Source: Armatimonadota bacterium
GTDB taxonomy: Bacteria > Armatimonadota > Fimbriimonadia > Fimbriimonadales > Fimbriimonadaceae
Length of the DNA: 64,000 bases
Direction: 5' to 3'
NCBI GenBank assembly: GCA_016223145.1
Contig: JACRPN010000001.1
Span: 1-64,000, forward strand
In this document: positions 8,569 through 17,540 of the stretch, piece by piece
How the letters are laid out: each line of letters starts with the position of its first letter
How positions within the stretch are numbered: the stretch's first letter is position 1
Translations under genes and position numbers: made by a program
Notes under the pieces: generated by a model
What the model saw: the letters and a program-made list of their open reading frames with translations, nothing else
Told to the model about the DNA's origin: nothing
The model's database searches: none

Positions 8569-11432
8569 GCCACTTCGGTCCAAACGATAGTCAGGCCAAG
8601 CGCCAGCCGCATGGCTTCTGCAAAAGCAAGCGTTTCGGCGCCCCTGTTTTGCCGGCCTTCCACCAGGTGAAACTCGGCAGCACGCGTCAGGTGCGCATTC
8701 AGGCCTCCCCAGTCCTGCTCCGCTTGCCATCCTCTGGCGGCCCGCATCATGGTGTCCCGCGCCTCATCGAGTCTGCGTTGGGCGATGAGCGTTCGGGTCA
8801 ATGATGTGAGCTGGTCCGTGATTTGATAGCGGACGCCCATGCGTGTCCAGAGGTCGAGCGAGGTTCGAAAGGCTCGTTCGGCTTCGGCATAGAGGCCCTT
8901 GTCGTGCGCCACCCTTCCGTCGACTTCATTCCACAGCGCCAGGAGCTGGGGATCGCCCAAGCGTTGGGCAAGAGGTCGAACATGATCCAAGACCGCCTGC
9001 CCATTCGGCTCGTCGCCCCGATTCTGAAGGAAGGACCCGTAGACCAGGCCACTGGAAACGAGGTGGACTTCATCCTGGGCGGCGTTGAAGAGATCATAGG
9101 CCTCTGCGTAAACGGCCATGGACTCATCGAGCCTGTTGGAATAGCGCAAGAGCGTCGCGAGGCTAAACGCGCTGTGGGCGCGCGACAATGGGTCGGCGTC
9201 TTGAGCAAGCTTGGAGTAGCCTTCCTGGGCGCATGTGAGCCCCTCGGAAAGGGAGCCGGCCCTCCTCTGAACCATCCCACAGAGGCACTGCATTGGCCCT
9301 TGCATGTTCGGGTCTCCCAACTGCTCCGCCAGCCGGATGCCTTCACGGACAATTGGCAGGGCCCTTTGCTCCTGTCCCAGGCCCAAGAGGGCCGCCGCCG
9401 CCCCATAGGTGAACGCACATTGGTCTGCGAGCTCGAACTTGTGGGATTCGGCTTCAAGAGCCTCGTATCTCGCGACGACGCTCGAATGCCTTCCTCGCGG
9501 CAGATCGAGCCTCCAGACCGCGCCCGCCAGCTTTCCGGCGAGTTCAGGCGGCCCAGACTGCGCCGCCGCCTCTGCGGCGACGAAATTGTCGAGCTCTCTG
9601 CTGAGCCTTTCAAGGCTGTCCAGCGAGAGCGGCGCCAGAAAGGTCGGGATGGCTTCGCCAAGCTTGCTGCTCGCCCAATGAACGAGGGATCGTTCGGCGT
9701 CGAGGGCCTCCTCAGCGGTCGCTACCTTCGCCACATATTGGCGGATAGGTTCTAGAAGCCTCAATCTGAGTTCAGACTCTTGGTCATCGACAGCCACCAG
9801 GGAGGAATCCACCAATGCCTCGACCGAAGCCTCGTTCTCAGCCCCTACGACGAGTTCCAGGTCGTTCACGGCGCAGCCGGCACGAAACCACGCCAGCCGC
9901 TGCAAAGCGATCCGATTGGATTCCGAAAGCGCAGAAACACTCCAGTTCAGGGCCGATTCCAGCGATCGATGCCTCGCTTCCAGGTCGGGCGCTTGGCTAG
10001 ACAGCGGCTGAGACCGGTCCTTGAGCCGGCGGACCAGGTCCTTGGGTGAGCGGAGTTTCAGATGTGCTGCCGCCAGTCTGAGAGCGAGAGGATAGCGATC
10101 CAGAAGCGCCGCAAGCCGCTCAGCCTGCTCCAAGTTCTCTGGTGTTCGTTGAAGGCCTGGCCGGGACGAGCGCCACAGGTCAAAGAGCAGGTCGCGCGCG
10201 TCGTCCATGTTCGCGAGCGGGCCGATCGAGAGCACATTCTCACCTGCGAGCCCGAGAGGCATCCGGGAGGTGGCCAATATCTTAAAGCCCGGAGCAGCCT
10301 CGAGAAGACGCTTCACGTCCTGGGCCACGAGCGGAAGGAGGTGTTCAAGGTTGTCCAACACGGCCAAGCAAGAGACCCCTATCGAGCGGGCTAGGAAGAG
10401 GACTGGATCTCCAGCGGATGGGGCATGCAGCCCTGCTGCCTCGCAGAGCGTGCGCCCAAACTCCGGCGCCGAATCGAGTTCAGCGAAATTCGCCACGAAG
10501 GTGACGGCGAAACGGTCCTTCAGGCGATTGGCTGCCTCCACGGAAAGGCGAGTCTTGCCGATGCCACCGGGCCCGACCAGCGTTGCCAGTCTGCCGGTTT
10601 CAAGCGCCCCTTCGATCAACCCGATTTCGGCCTCTCGGCCAAAGAAGCGGTCAATTGGGGTTGGAAGGACGGGCCGGCCGGCCGGATGGGTGGCGGCCGG
10701 GACTTCCGGTGTGGAGGCAGCAAGTGCAGCCATCGCTTGCTGCGCTTCTTGCGACGGCTCCGCTCCCAGCCTTTCGCGCAACTCGCGCTTGTACTGCTGG
10801 AACTCTGCCATAGCGTTTGCGAGGCTCCCGAGCGCCGCATGTGCCCGGACGGCGAGCATGCGGGCCTCTTCATGGCAGGAGTCGGTCGCAATCGCCTCGC
10901 GGGCGCCGTTCAACGCCCCTTCGGCATCGCCTTCCTTCAGGAGAAGGGTCCCCAACGCAACGCAGCAGCGAATCTTGAGAGCGGACGCACTTGCGCGTTC
11001 TGCAATCGCCCAGTCGTCGGTCCAGGAAGGCAAGAATTCGCCGGCGCACCGGGCGCAAGCGGAGACCAAAAGCTGCCTTGTGGCTGTAGCAGTCGGGTCG
11101 GCGTGCGCGGCTCGCGAAAGGAGCGCAACGTCGGAGTCCAGCCTCTCGCTGTCCACCCAAGCCACTTGGTTATCGCACTCGAGAATGTCCGAGGCGGGTC
11201 CCAGCGCGCGTCTCAGCCTGCTAAGCTCCTGGCGCAGTCGAAGCCTCGTTGCATCCAGGTAATCGTCGGGCCAGAGGAGATCGGCAAGGTCGTCGCGGCG
11301 CATGCGTCCCGACTTGGAGAGGACGAGCAGCGCGAGCAGCTTGGCGGAGCGCTGGGTGTCGAAGCGCTCGACGGACAGGTTCTCGCAGGAGAGCCCGAAG
11401 CCACCAAACATGCGCACACGCCACTCCCCCAT
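8466..11432 (-). CDS. BTAD / NB-ARC / TPR transcriptional regulator (AfsR/SARP-like)
   Basis: 988 residues in the AfsR layout. Residues 1-85 form an OmpR-like winged helix (VRMFGGFGL, LLALLVLSKSGRMRRDDLADLLW, LRQELSRLRRALG). Residues about 95-240 are the BTAD helical domain. Residues about 262-500 are an NB-ARC/AAA-type ATPase with Walker A GPGGIGKT (287-294), a Walker-B-like strand CLAVLDNLEHLL and the ATSR sensor-like motif. The remaining 450 residues are TPR-like helices. Such proteins bind DNA and are thought to switch on ATP binding and signals sensed by the repeats; targets are often nearby, but none is evident here. ATG start; the divergent side holds only the terminator of the next gene. 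It overlaps the convergent globin-like gene. Confidence 0.9.
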   Translation of the reverse strand: MGEWRVRMFGGFGLSCENLSVERFDTQRSAKLLALLVLSKSGRMRRDDLADLLWPDDYLDATRLRLRQELSRLRRALGPASDILECDNQVAWVDSERLDSDVALLSRAAHADPTATATRQLLVSACARCAGEFLPSWTDDWAIAERASASALKIRCCVALGTLLLKEGDAEGALNGAREAIATDSCHEEARMLAVRAHAALGSLANAMAEFQQYKRELRERLGAEPSQEAQQAMAALAASTPEVPAATHPAGRPVLPTPIDRFFGREAEIGLIEGALETGRLATLVGPGGIGKTRLSVEAANRLKDRFAVTFVANFAELDSAPEFGRTLCEAAGLHAPSAGDPVLFLARSIGVSCLAVLDNLEHLLPLVAQDVKRLLEAAPGFKILATSRMPLGLAGENVLSIGPLANMDDARDLLFDLWRSSRPGLQRTPENLEQAERLAALLDRYPLALRLAAAHLKLRSPKDLVRRLKDRSQPLSSQAPDLEARHRSLESALNWSVSALSESNRIALQRLAWFRAGCAVNDLELVVGAENEASVEALVDSSLVAVDDQESELRLRLLEPIRQYVAKVATAEEALDAERSLVHWASSKLGEAIPTFLAPLSLDSLERLSRELDNFVAAEAAAQSGPPELAGKLAGAVWRLDLPRGRHSSVVARYEALEAESHKFELADQCAFTYGAAAALLGLGQEQRALPIVREGIRLAEQLGDPNMQGPMQCLCGMVQRRAGSLSEGLTCAQEGYSKLAQDADPLSRAHSAFSLATLLRYSNRLDESMAVYAEAYDLFNAAQDEVHLVSSGLVYGSFLQNRGDEPNGQAVLDHVRPLAQRLGDPQLLALWNEVDGRVAHDKGLYAEAERAFRTSLDLWTRMGVRYQITDQLTSLTRTLIAQRRLDEARDTMMRAARGWQAEQDWGGLNAHLTRAAEFHLVEGRQNRGAETLAFAEAMRLALGLTIVWTEVAYREDVTRGLGVPLPSVSFNGDPNSAMAFFDMPK

Positions 11433-11501
11433 CGTTGCGCGATTCTAACACGGATTCGATGGGATTCCAAGTGGGCGCCGATTGCGTTCTACAAAAAGCA
11501 A

Positions 11502-11527
11502 AGGGGCGCCGCGATCGCGGCGCCCCT
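11502..11527 (-). terminator. Rho-independent terminator behind the phospholipase-C-like gene
   Basis: A perfect 26-nt palindrome (AGGGGCGCCGCGA joined to its reverse complement). Read on the minus strand it is followed by TTGCTTTTTG, a U-rich tail. It lies 40 bp past the stop of the gene ending at 11568 and 70 bp before the start of the regulator, so it insulates the regulator from read-through. Confidence 0.85.
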
Positions 11528-11567
11528 CACCGGGACCTGCAAGGTTGCCCCTGCCGCAGGGCTCCCC

Positions 11568-14078
11568 TTAGTAGCCGAGTCTCTGGATCAGGTCGGTGCA
11601 CCAACCGATGAACCGCTGGCCGAAGACCGGCTCAACTCCGTTGCCGAGCTGGCCGGCAACGAGCTGCGAGGCGGCGGCGACCTTGTTGGCCGCCGTCTTC
11701 TTGTCACCTTTGTCCAGCGCCTTCTGAGCGTTGTTCAGGTGCTGCTGAAGCGCAGTCTGCGTCGTCGGTTTTGTGATCAGGCCCATCGAGTAGGCTCGGT
11801 TCACGGCTGACTTGAGACCCTGGATCGTCGCGTGGACGCTGAAGATCCGAGTCAGGCTCGAGGCGTTGCCAAGCTTGTCCGCAGCTTGGACGACGATCGT
11901 GTGGTCGCCCGCCGTCAGGAAGAACGAGTCGATCGTGGCCAGGTCGGCAAGGCTGCCGCCATCGAGCGTCGCCGAGGAGCTGTCCACGCCAGAGCCCGCG
12001 TCTCCAATCGTCATGTCGAACACGAGGGTCGTGTTCACATCCATGACTTGGTTCTGGGCTGGCGGGGCCACGGCAATCGTCGGCGGCGTCTGGTCCAGGG
12101 TCACGTTCTTGTTGTGCAGAGCGCCGGCATGGTCGTCGCCGCTCGGGCACACACCGATCCCCTGGTAGTTCAGGTTGTACACACCGTCCGGGCCGCTGAT
12201 CGGGCCAAACGTTGTGGTGGTCGTTCCGGCCGACAGCGTGCCGAGGGGCAGGTACTGGCCTTCGGCTCGAATCTCCGAGTTGTTCCAGAAGTAGTTGCTG
12301 ATGGCGTCCACGGTGAAGGTCGTGCCGCCCCCCACGTAGGTGATGCCGTTGTTTTCGAACTTGGGGCCGTTGATCGTCAGCGAGCTGTTGGGATTCGGCG
12401 TGTTCGAGAGCTTCTGCGTCGGAGCGCCAAGGTCTGGGAACTGCGCGTTGCCGTTCTGCCAGTCCTTGAAGAGGCCGCGGAAGACGCGGTCGCGGGCCAG
12501 GCAGTCCACCCACATCGGCATGCCTTCGCCGTGCTGGGCTCCGAGCGGGTTGTTGACGTATCCTCGGGCCGTGTTCACTCGCCACTGTTGGTGGCCGTCG
12601 AGCGTTCGGATGAACCCGAGCATCGCGTTCTCGTTGTCGGTGCTTCCACCCGTCGAATAGATCGCGCCGACGCGATTGTCATAGAGCACCTGGTTCAGCG
12701 CCTCGGGCGAGAGCAGGATCAGCTTCGACATCTGAATCGTGTTGTAGATCGGTGCGAAGGCGTTCTTGTCGAACGGCTCACCTTCCGATGTTCGATTCAT
12801 CAGGGCGTCGAGCTGGACCGAAGTGTTCATGGCAAAGCCAAGCTCCCATCGGTTGATGTGGTTGGCCGGGTGTTTGGTGTACTTCCACGTCTCCAACGCG
12901 TCGATTCCCGAAGCTTGGGAGAGCATGTAGTTGGCAAATTCCAATGCATAGTCCGCCAGCGGCTCGATCAAGTTGCCGAAGGCGCTGAGGATTTCGAGGA
13001 TGACGCCGAACGCATAGGCGTCGATGTCCGGCACGCCAACCATGAAGGCCAGGTGCCACTGAATGAAGTCGCCCACTTCGCTGAACGCCGAATCGAAGTC
13101 ATGGTTCTGGAAGAGGTCCACCGAGATGCTCTGGCTCATGTAGGCCCATGCTTCGAGACCCTCGTCGATATCGTCGATCCAGTCCAGCAAGTTGAGATAG
13201 ATGAGGCCCATCGTAATGGGATCTGCGATCCAGAGTGCAATGACCTCGGGATCTTGCCCGTCGATCGGGTCGAGAAAGGCGATTGCAGCGCTGACGTCTG
13301 AGCGCAGGTCATAGAAGAAGTCGAAAATCGCGCCACGGCCAAGGTTCTGCGCTGTGTACCCCTGGCTGTCAACAAAACCACCCAGGTCGCTGCCCTTCAT
13401 CATGGCCCAGAGCTGAAACTCCGCAAGCTCCTGGGAGTTCTGGACCAGGCTAAGGTCGGTCGTGGGGGTCGCGTCGCCCACATAGGACTCGACGACGATG
13501 TGCCGGACGGCGATGGGCCAATCCTGGACTTCGGAGATGGCAGGGAACACTCCGCCTGCCCAGTCGTTCACGAACGTGTGCGCCCACATGTCGCCCGCTG
13601 CGTGGGTGATGAAGCCATAGGTGAACGCGAGGATCTTTTGGCCCTCGGCGTTGCCGCTGCGGCTGTTGTAATAGGACCAGCCGGCTTGATAGATGTGGCG
13701 GAGCCAGTCCAAGGAATAGGAGTGGCCGTCACCCAGCGTGTTTCCGCTGCGTCCGTTGTCGTTACGGGTGTCGGGGTGGATGAAGCCCTGGCCGACATAG
13801 ATGTCGGGGAAAGCGTCGGGTCCGCATACGCCGGCGCGGTAGAAGTCGGGGTAGGCCCGAATCGCCGCCGCAACCTCAGGGATTACGGGGTAGTTCGTGC
13901 CATTGATATTGACCACATCGAGGTCGCTCTGAATGAGGCCGATGGCCTGGTTGGCGCAGTACATGTGGGTCTTGGGCTTCCAGGCGACGGCTGTCGTCGC
14001 TGTCAGCGCAAGAGCCGCCACAAGTGCCGGCGCTGCCAGACTTCGGACCCATTTGCGGACACTGAATTGGGTTGGCAT
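11568..14078 (-). CDS. Secreted zinc-dependent phospholipase C/S1-P1-like protein with FIMAH domain
   Basis: 836 residues. After a signal peptide (about 1-33, ending TTAVA) the mature protein begins with WKPKTHMYCANQA, the Trp/His start of zinc-dependent phospholipase C and S1/P1 nucleases whose N-terminal Trp binds zinc. Further metal-site-like motifs follow: GPDAFPD, GHSYSLDWLRH and GFITHAAGDMWAHTFVNDW. A long helical region follows, then beta-sandwich-like segments (about 560-740), and the last 80 residues (GLKSAVNRAYSMGLITKPTTQTALQQ...) match the helical FIMAH domain found at the C-terminus of bacterial extracellular enzymes. Substrate is unknown; phospholipid or nucleic acid are the family options. 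ATG 14078 is chosen because GGAGGA precedes it and a signal peptide follows at once. Confidence 0.8.
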   Translation of the reverse strand: MPTQFSVRKWVRSLAAPALVAALALTATTAVAWKPKTHMYCANQAIGLIQSDLDVVNINGTNYPVIPEVAAAIRAYPDFYRAGVCGPDAFPDIYVGQGFIHPDTRNDNGRSGNTLGDGHSYSLDWLRHIYQAGWSYYNSRSGNAEGQKILAFTYGFITHAAGDMWAHTFVNDWAGGVFPAISEVQDWPIAVRHIVVESYVGDATPTTDLSLVQNSQELAEFQLWAMMKGSDLGGFVDSQGYTAQNLGRGAIFDFFYDLRSDVSAAIAFLDPIDGQDPEVIALWIADPITMGLIYLNLLDWIDDIDEGLEAWAYMSQSISVDLFQNHDFDSAFSEVGDFIQWHLAFMVGVPDIDAYAFGVILEILSAFGNLIEPLADYALEFANYMLSQASGIDALETWKYTKHPANHINRWELGFAMNTSVQLDALMNRTSEGEPFDKNAFAPIYNTIQMSKLILLSPEALNQVLYDNRVGAIYSTGGSTDNENAMLGFIRTLDGHQQWRVNTARGYVNNPLGAQHGEGMPMWVDCLARDRVFRGLFKDWQNGNAQFPDLGAPTQKLSNTPNPNSSLTINGPKFENNGITYVGGGTTFTVDAISNYFWNNSEIRAEGQYLPLGTLSAGTTTTTFGPISGPDGVYNLNYQGIGVCPSGDDHAGALHNKNVTLDQTPPTIAVAPPAQNQVMDVNTTLVFDMTIGDAGSGVDSSSATLDGGSLADLATIDSFFLTAGDHTIVVQAADKLGNASSLTRIFSVHATIQGLKSAVNRAYSMGLITKPTTQTALQQHLNNAQKALDKGDKKTAANKVAAASQLVAGQLGNGVEPVFGQRFIGWCTDLIQRLGY

Positions 14079-14266
14079 ATTTGAGTTCCTCCAGGTGGCG
14101 CGACGATCCCGCGCCGTTGGGGAGGAGTATCTGCATCGGCTGTGACAGTCGAAATTGCGCCTCGTGAAAAAACCGTGACAAGGCATTTCACGCGTTGGAG
14201 CCCTGTGAGGACTCGCCTTCGGTTCTAAAAGCAGGAATACGGGCGTATAGCCCAAAATTGCAATTC

Positions 14267-15056
14267 GTGGCTAAGATCGGATTCGTCGGTTTGGGGGTCA
14301 TGGGCGGGCCGATGGCCGGGCACGTGGCTCGGTCGGGGGCGGACCGGCCAGGTCTTTCTGTGCGTGAGAGCGTCTGAGGATGTGGCCGCTTGCGCGGGTG
14401 CGATTGCCCAGGGCTACAAGAGCGCCGGCCGGTCAGATGGGCTGTTGATCGCGGACCACTCCACCATTCTTCCTGAGGCTGCAATAGAGCTCTTCCAGGA
14501 GCTCAGAGATCAAGGCATCGGGTTCGTGGACGCCCCGATCACCGGCGGAAGCATGGGGGCGCAGAAGGGCACGCTCACCGTCTTCTGCGGGGGTGAGTCC
14601 GGGCACATCGAGGCTGCGATGCCGACGATGAAGTGCTATGCGAAGCGGGCCGAGCGGGTAGGTGGGCCAGGCGCGGGCCAGACCATGAAGGCCGCCAACC
14701 AGATCGCCGTGGCCTGCTCGCTGCTGGGGCTCTGCGAGGCCCTGGCCTTCGCCAAGAACTCCGGACTGGACGTGGCGCAGACGCGGGAGCTGCTCTCGTT
14801 GGGAGCGGCGGGGAGTTGGGCTTTCGAGAACTACGGACCCAAGATTCTGAACTTGGATTGGTCGCCTGGCTTCACCGTGGATAACCAAGTGAAGGATCTC
14901 GCCTACTGCGAAGAGGCCGCTCGGGGGTCGGGAGCGAGCGTTCCGGGTACGGAACTGGTGCACCGGCTGCTGCGGTCCATGCAAGGCAAGGGCGAGGGCG
15001 GACTGACCACGGCGGCGCTCTATCTGGAGCTGCTCGGGCAGCAAGAGGACCGGTAG
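14267..15056 (+). pseudogene. 3-hydroxyisobutyrate/6-phosphogluconate dehydrogenase-like gene with internal deletion
   Basis: A GTG at 14267 begins the Rossmann fingerprint AKIGFVGLGVMGGPMAGHVARSG. About 14340 the frame changes: the continuation is in another frame as QVFLCVRASEDVAA, then ADHSTILPEAA, the substrate motif DAPITGGSMGAQKGTLTVFCGG and GQTMKAANQ with the catalytic Lys. Compared with family members of about 290 residues, roughly 40 residues (the end of the NAD-binding beta-alpha-beta unit) are missing and the reading frame no longer matches. The 3' part alone (GTG 14364 onward) cannot bind NAD normally. The stop at 15056 is one base from the ABC ATPase start, so transcription may still drive that operon. 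Confidence 0.85.
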
Positions 15057-15057
15057 C

Positions 15058-16545
15058 TTGGTCGAACTGCGCGGCATCACCAAACGCTTCGGGCCGTTGG
15101 CCGCCCTGGACCATGTCGATCTTTCGGTTCGTCAAGGCGAAATCCACGCGATCATCGGCGAGAACGGGGCCGGAAAGACCACGCTCATGCGGGTGCTTTA
15201 TGGTGCGCTGCTGCCAGATGCCGGCGAGATCGTGCTGAGCGGCGAGCCTCGCCGCTTCCGGTCAGCTGCCGAAGGGATCGCTGCGGGCATCGGCATGGTC
15301 AGCCAGCACTACTCGATCATCGGAGAGCTCACGTGCCTGGAAAACCTGATGCTGGGCGCCGAGCCCGGGGCCGTGATCCACCGGAAAGAAGCGGTTCGGC
15401 GGGCGGACGAGCTTGCGGCAAAGATGGATTTCAGGTTCGACTGGAGCGCCGAAGCCTCGGGCATGAGCCCGGGCAATGCCCAGAAGCTGGAGATTCTAAA
15501 GCTCCTTTGGCGCAATTCGCAAATCATGATTCTGGATGAGCCCACGGCGATGCTCTCGCCCGCCGATGGCGACGCGCTATTCGGGAGCCTCAAGCAACTC
15601 GCGGCGGAGGGGAAGACGATTCTGTTGGTGACCCACCGCTTGCCTGAGGTCCTGGAGTTCTGTGATACGGCGACGGTGCTGCGCGGCGGCAAGCGGGTGG
15701 CCAGCGTTCCCGTAACACAGGCGGACGCCAAGTCGTTGGCGGAGCTGATCGTGGGCCACGCGCTGTCGGAGCTTGCTCCACCGGTACCCGCCCAAACGGA
15801 GCGTCAGATCCTGGAGTTGGAGGGAGTCACGGTTCTTGGAGACCGCCGAAACGAGGCCGTCATCGAGGCTTCGCTTCGGGTTGGGATGGGAGAGGTCGTT
15901 GGGGTTGCCGGCGTCGATGGCAACGGGCAGCGAGAGCTTTTTGAGGCGATCATGGGGGTACGCCCGCTCCGAGCGGGGAGGATTCGGCTGGGGTCCGAGG
16001 ACATCTCATTTGCTCCGACCGGAGAGAGGCTGATGCAGGGTCTGCGATTGATCCCCGAAGACCGCCACGAGGAGGGCGTCGTGGAGGACTGGAGCCTTGA
16101 GCTGAACGCTGCGCTGGGTCTGCAGCGGGTCGCGCCACTTGCCAGTGGCGGGAGGGTGAACGTGGCCGCGCGAAGAGAGGCAGCCGGGGCGATCATCGAG
16201 CGCTTTGGGACGAAGGCGGCAGGACCCGGAGCACCGATGGCGAGCCTCTCCGGGGGGAACCAACAGCGGTTTGTGGCTGCCAGGGCGCTCGCGCTCAAGC
16301 CTCGACTCCTGCTGGCCTTTCAGCCTGCCCGGGGACTCGACATCGACGCCACGCGGGCAGTCTACGCCGGGATTCGAGAGGCATGCCTAGCCGGCGCCGG
16401 GGCCATCGTGGTGAGCTTTGATCTCGACGAACTGCTCGATTATTGCGATCGGATTGTGGTGATGAATCTGGGCCGATTGGCCGAGCCGCCACCCCAATCC
16501 GCCCGGGAGCGTGCCGCCATCGGGGCGCTGATGGTGGGCGCATGA
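15058..16545 (+). CDS. ABC transporter ATP-binding protein, nucleoside/BMP type
   Basis: 495 residues with two fused ABC domains, as in NupO/YufO and RbsA-like proteins. Domain 1 has Walker A GENGAGKTT (about 35-43), Q-loop, and Walker B IMILDEPTA; its signature is degenerate (MSPGNAQKLEI). Domain 2 lacks the Walker A Lys (AGVDGNGQRE) but keeps the signature LSGGNQQR and the variant Walker B LLLAFQPARGLD, the usual asymmetric pattern in this family. With the two permeases it would energise uptake of nucleosides or related sugars. The start is TTG 15058, two bases past the preceding stop; its 3' end overlaps the first permease by 4 bp (ATGA). Confidence 0.9.
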   Translation: MVELRGITKRFGPLAALDHVDLSVRQGEIHAIIGENGAGKTTLMRVLYGALLPDAGEIVLSGEPRRFRSAAEGIAAGIGMVSQHYSIIGELTCLENLMLGAEPGAVIHRKEAVRRADELAAKMDFRFDWSAEASGMSPGNAQKLEILKLLWRNSQIMILDEPTAMLSPADGDALFGSLKQLAAEGKTILLVTHRLPEVLEFCDTATVLRGGKRVASVPVTQADAKSLAELIVGHALSELAPPVPAQTERQILELEGVTVLGDRRNEAVIEASLRVGMGEVVGVAGVDGNGQRELFEAIMGVRPLRAGRIRLGSEDISFAPTGERLMQGLRLIPEDRHEEGVVEDWSLELNAALGLQRVAPLASGGRVNVAARREAAGAIIERFGTKAAGPGAPMASLSGGNQQRFVAARALALKPRLLLAFQPARGLDIDATRAVYAGIREACLAGAGAIVVSFDLDELLDYCDRIVVMNLGRLAEPPPQSARERAAIGALMVGA

Positions 16546-17540
16546 GAAACCTCCGCGTATGGCTTCTGGTGCTTGCGAGCGTGGCCGCCGTGCTCGGCCT
16601 GGTGGCTCTCACCAACGTCGGAGCGCGCGAAGCGCTTTCCGGCCTCATAGAAGGCAGTCTCGGCTCTCCGGGGTCGCTGAACGGCACGCTGAAAGAGATG
16701 ACCCCGTTGCTCATCGCGGGGCTGGCCGTGTATGTTGCACTCCGGGCGGGCCTCTTCAACATTGGCGTCGAGGGCCAACTCGTGGTGGGCGCTATGTGCT
16801 GCGCGGTCGTGGCGCTAAGGGTTCCAGGCCTGGCGGGCTTGGTGGCGGGCTGCGCGGCCGGATGCGTCGCGGGCGCTCTCTGGGCGCTGCCGGCGGGAAC
16901 GATCAAAGCGTTCAAGGGCGGGCACGAGGTGATCACGACGATCATGCTCAACAACGTTGCCGTCCAATTCGCCCACTACATGACGGACGGCCCGATCAAG
17001 GCGCCGGGACAGATGAACACGACCACGGACCGAGTGCCTGAGAGCGCGATGTTCCCGTTCCTCTGGTCCGACCCCCCACTTCGCATTACGAGCGCGCTGC
17101 TCTTGGGGGCGTTTGTCGTCTTCGGGTTCGCCTATTGGCTGAAGCGGACCGTATCGGGCTATGAGCTCGATCTGGTGGGAAAGAACGCAAGGGCCGCTGA
17201 GATGGCGGGGGTCGCCACCAAACGGGTGGTTCTTTCCTCGATGTTGTTCTCGGGGGCGCTGGCCGGTTTGGCGGGATCCGCGATGGTGCTTGGCCACGAG
17301 GGGCGGTTCTACGCGGGGTTCTCGCCTGGGTATGGTTTCGACGCGCTCGGCGTCGCAATCCTAGCGGGCAACACCCCTCTCGCGCTGCTGGCGTCGTCGT
17401 TCTTCTTTGCCGTGCTGAACAAGGGCGCGGCGGCGATCCAGATCGTGGGCGTGCCCAAGGGGATCAGCACGATCGTCCTGGGGTTGCTGATCGTCATCTT
17501 CGCCGCAGTCCGTTACCGGAAGGGAGAGCGCCATGAATAG
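16542..17540 (+). CDS. ABC transporter permease, nucleoside/BMP type (first)
   Basis: 332 residues, mostly transmembrane helices. It carries the branched-chain/BMP permease signatures ALRAGLFNIGVEGQ (about 66-79) and the coupling loop GLVGKNARAAEMAGV-like segment (DLVGKNARAAEMAGV), plus GFDALGVAILAGN. These are typical of NupP/YufP-type nucleoside permeases. The ATG overlaps the TGA of the ATPase gene, indicating translational coupling. It overlaps the next permease by 8 bp. Confidence 0.9.
   Translation: MRNLRVWLLVLASVAAVLGLVALTNVGAREALSGLIEGSLGSPGSLNGTLKEMTPLLIAGLAVYVALRAGLFNIGVEGQLVVGAMCCAVVALRVPGLAGLVAGCAAGCVAGALWALPAGTIKAFKGGHEVITTIMLNNVAVQFAHYMTDGPIKAPGQMNTTTDRVPESAMFPFLWSDPPLRITSALLLGAFVVFGFAYWLKRTVSGYELDLVGKNARAAEMAGVATKRVVLSSMLFSGALAGLAGSAMVLGHEGRFYAGFSPGYGFDALGVAILAGNTPLALLASSFFFAVLNKGAAAIQIVGVPKGISTIVLGLLIVIFAAVRYRKGERHE

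Noticed and set aside
10425-11810. Long plus-strand open frame opposite the BTAD regulator
   Set aside because: It is antisense to a gene with clear domains and has no recognisable motif.
11832-13301. Long plus-strand frame opposite the phospholipase-like gene
   Set aside because: Antisense frame in a high-GC gene; the sense strand has a signal peptide and domain motifs.
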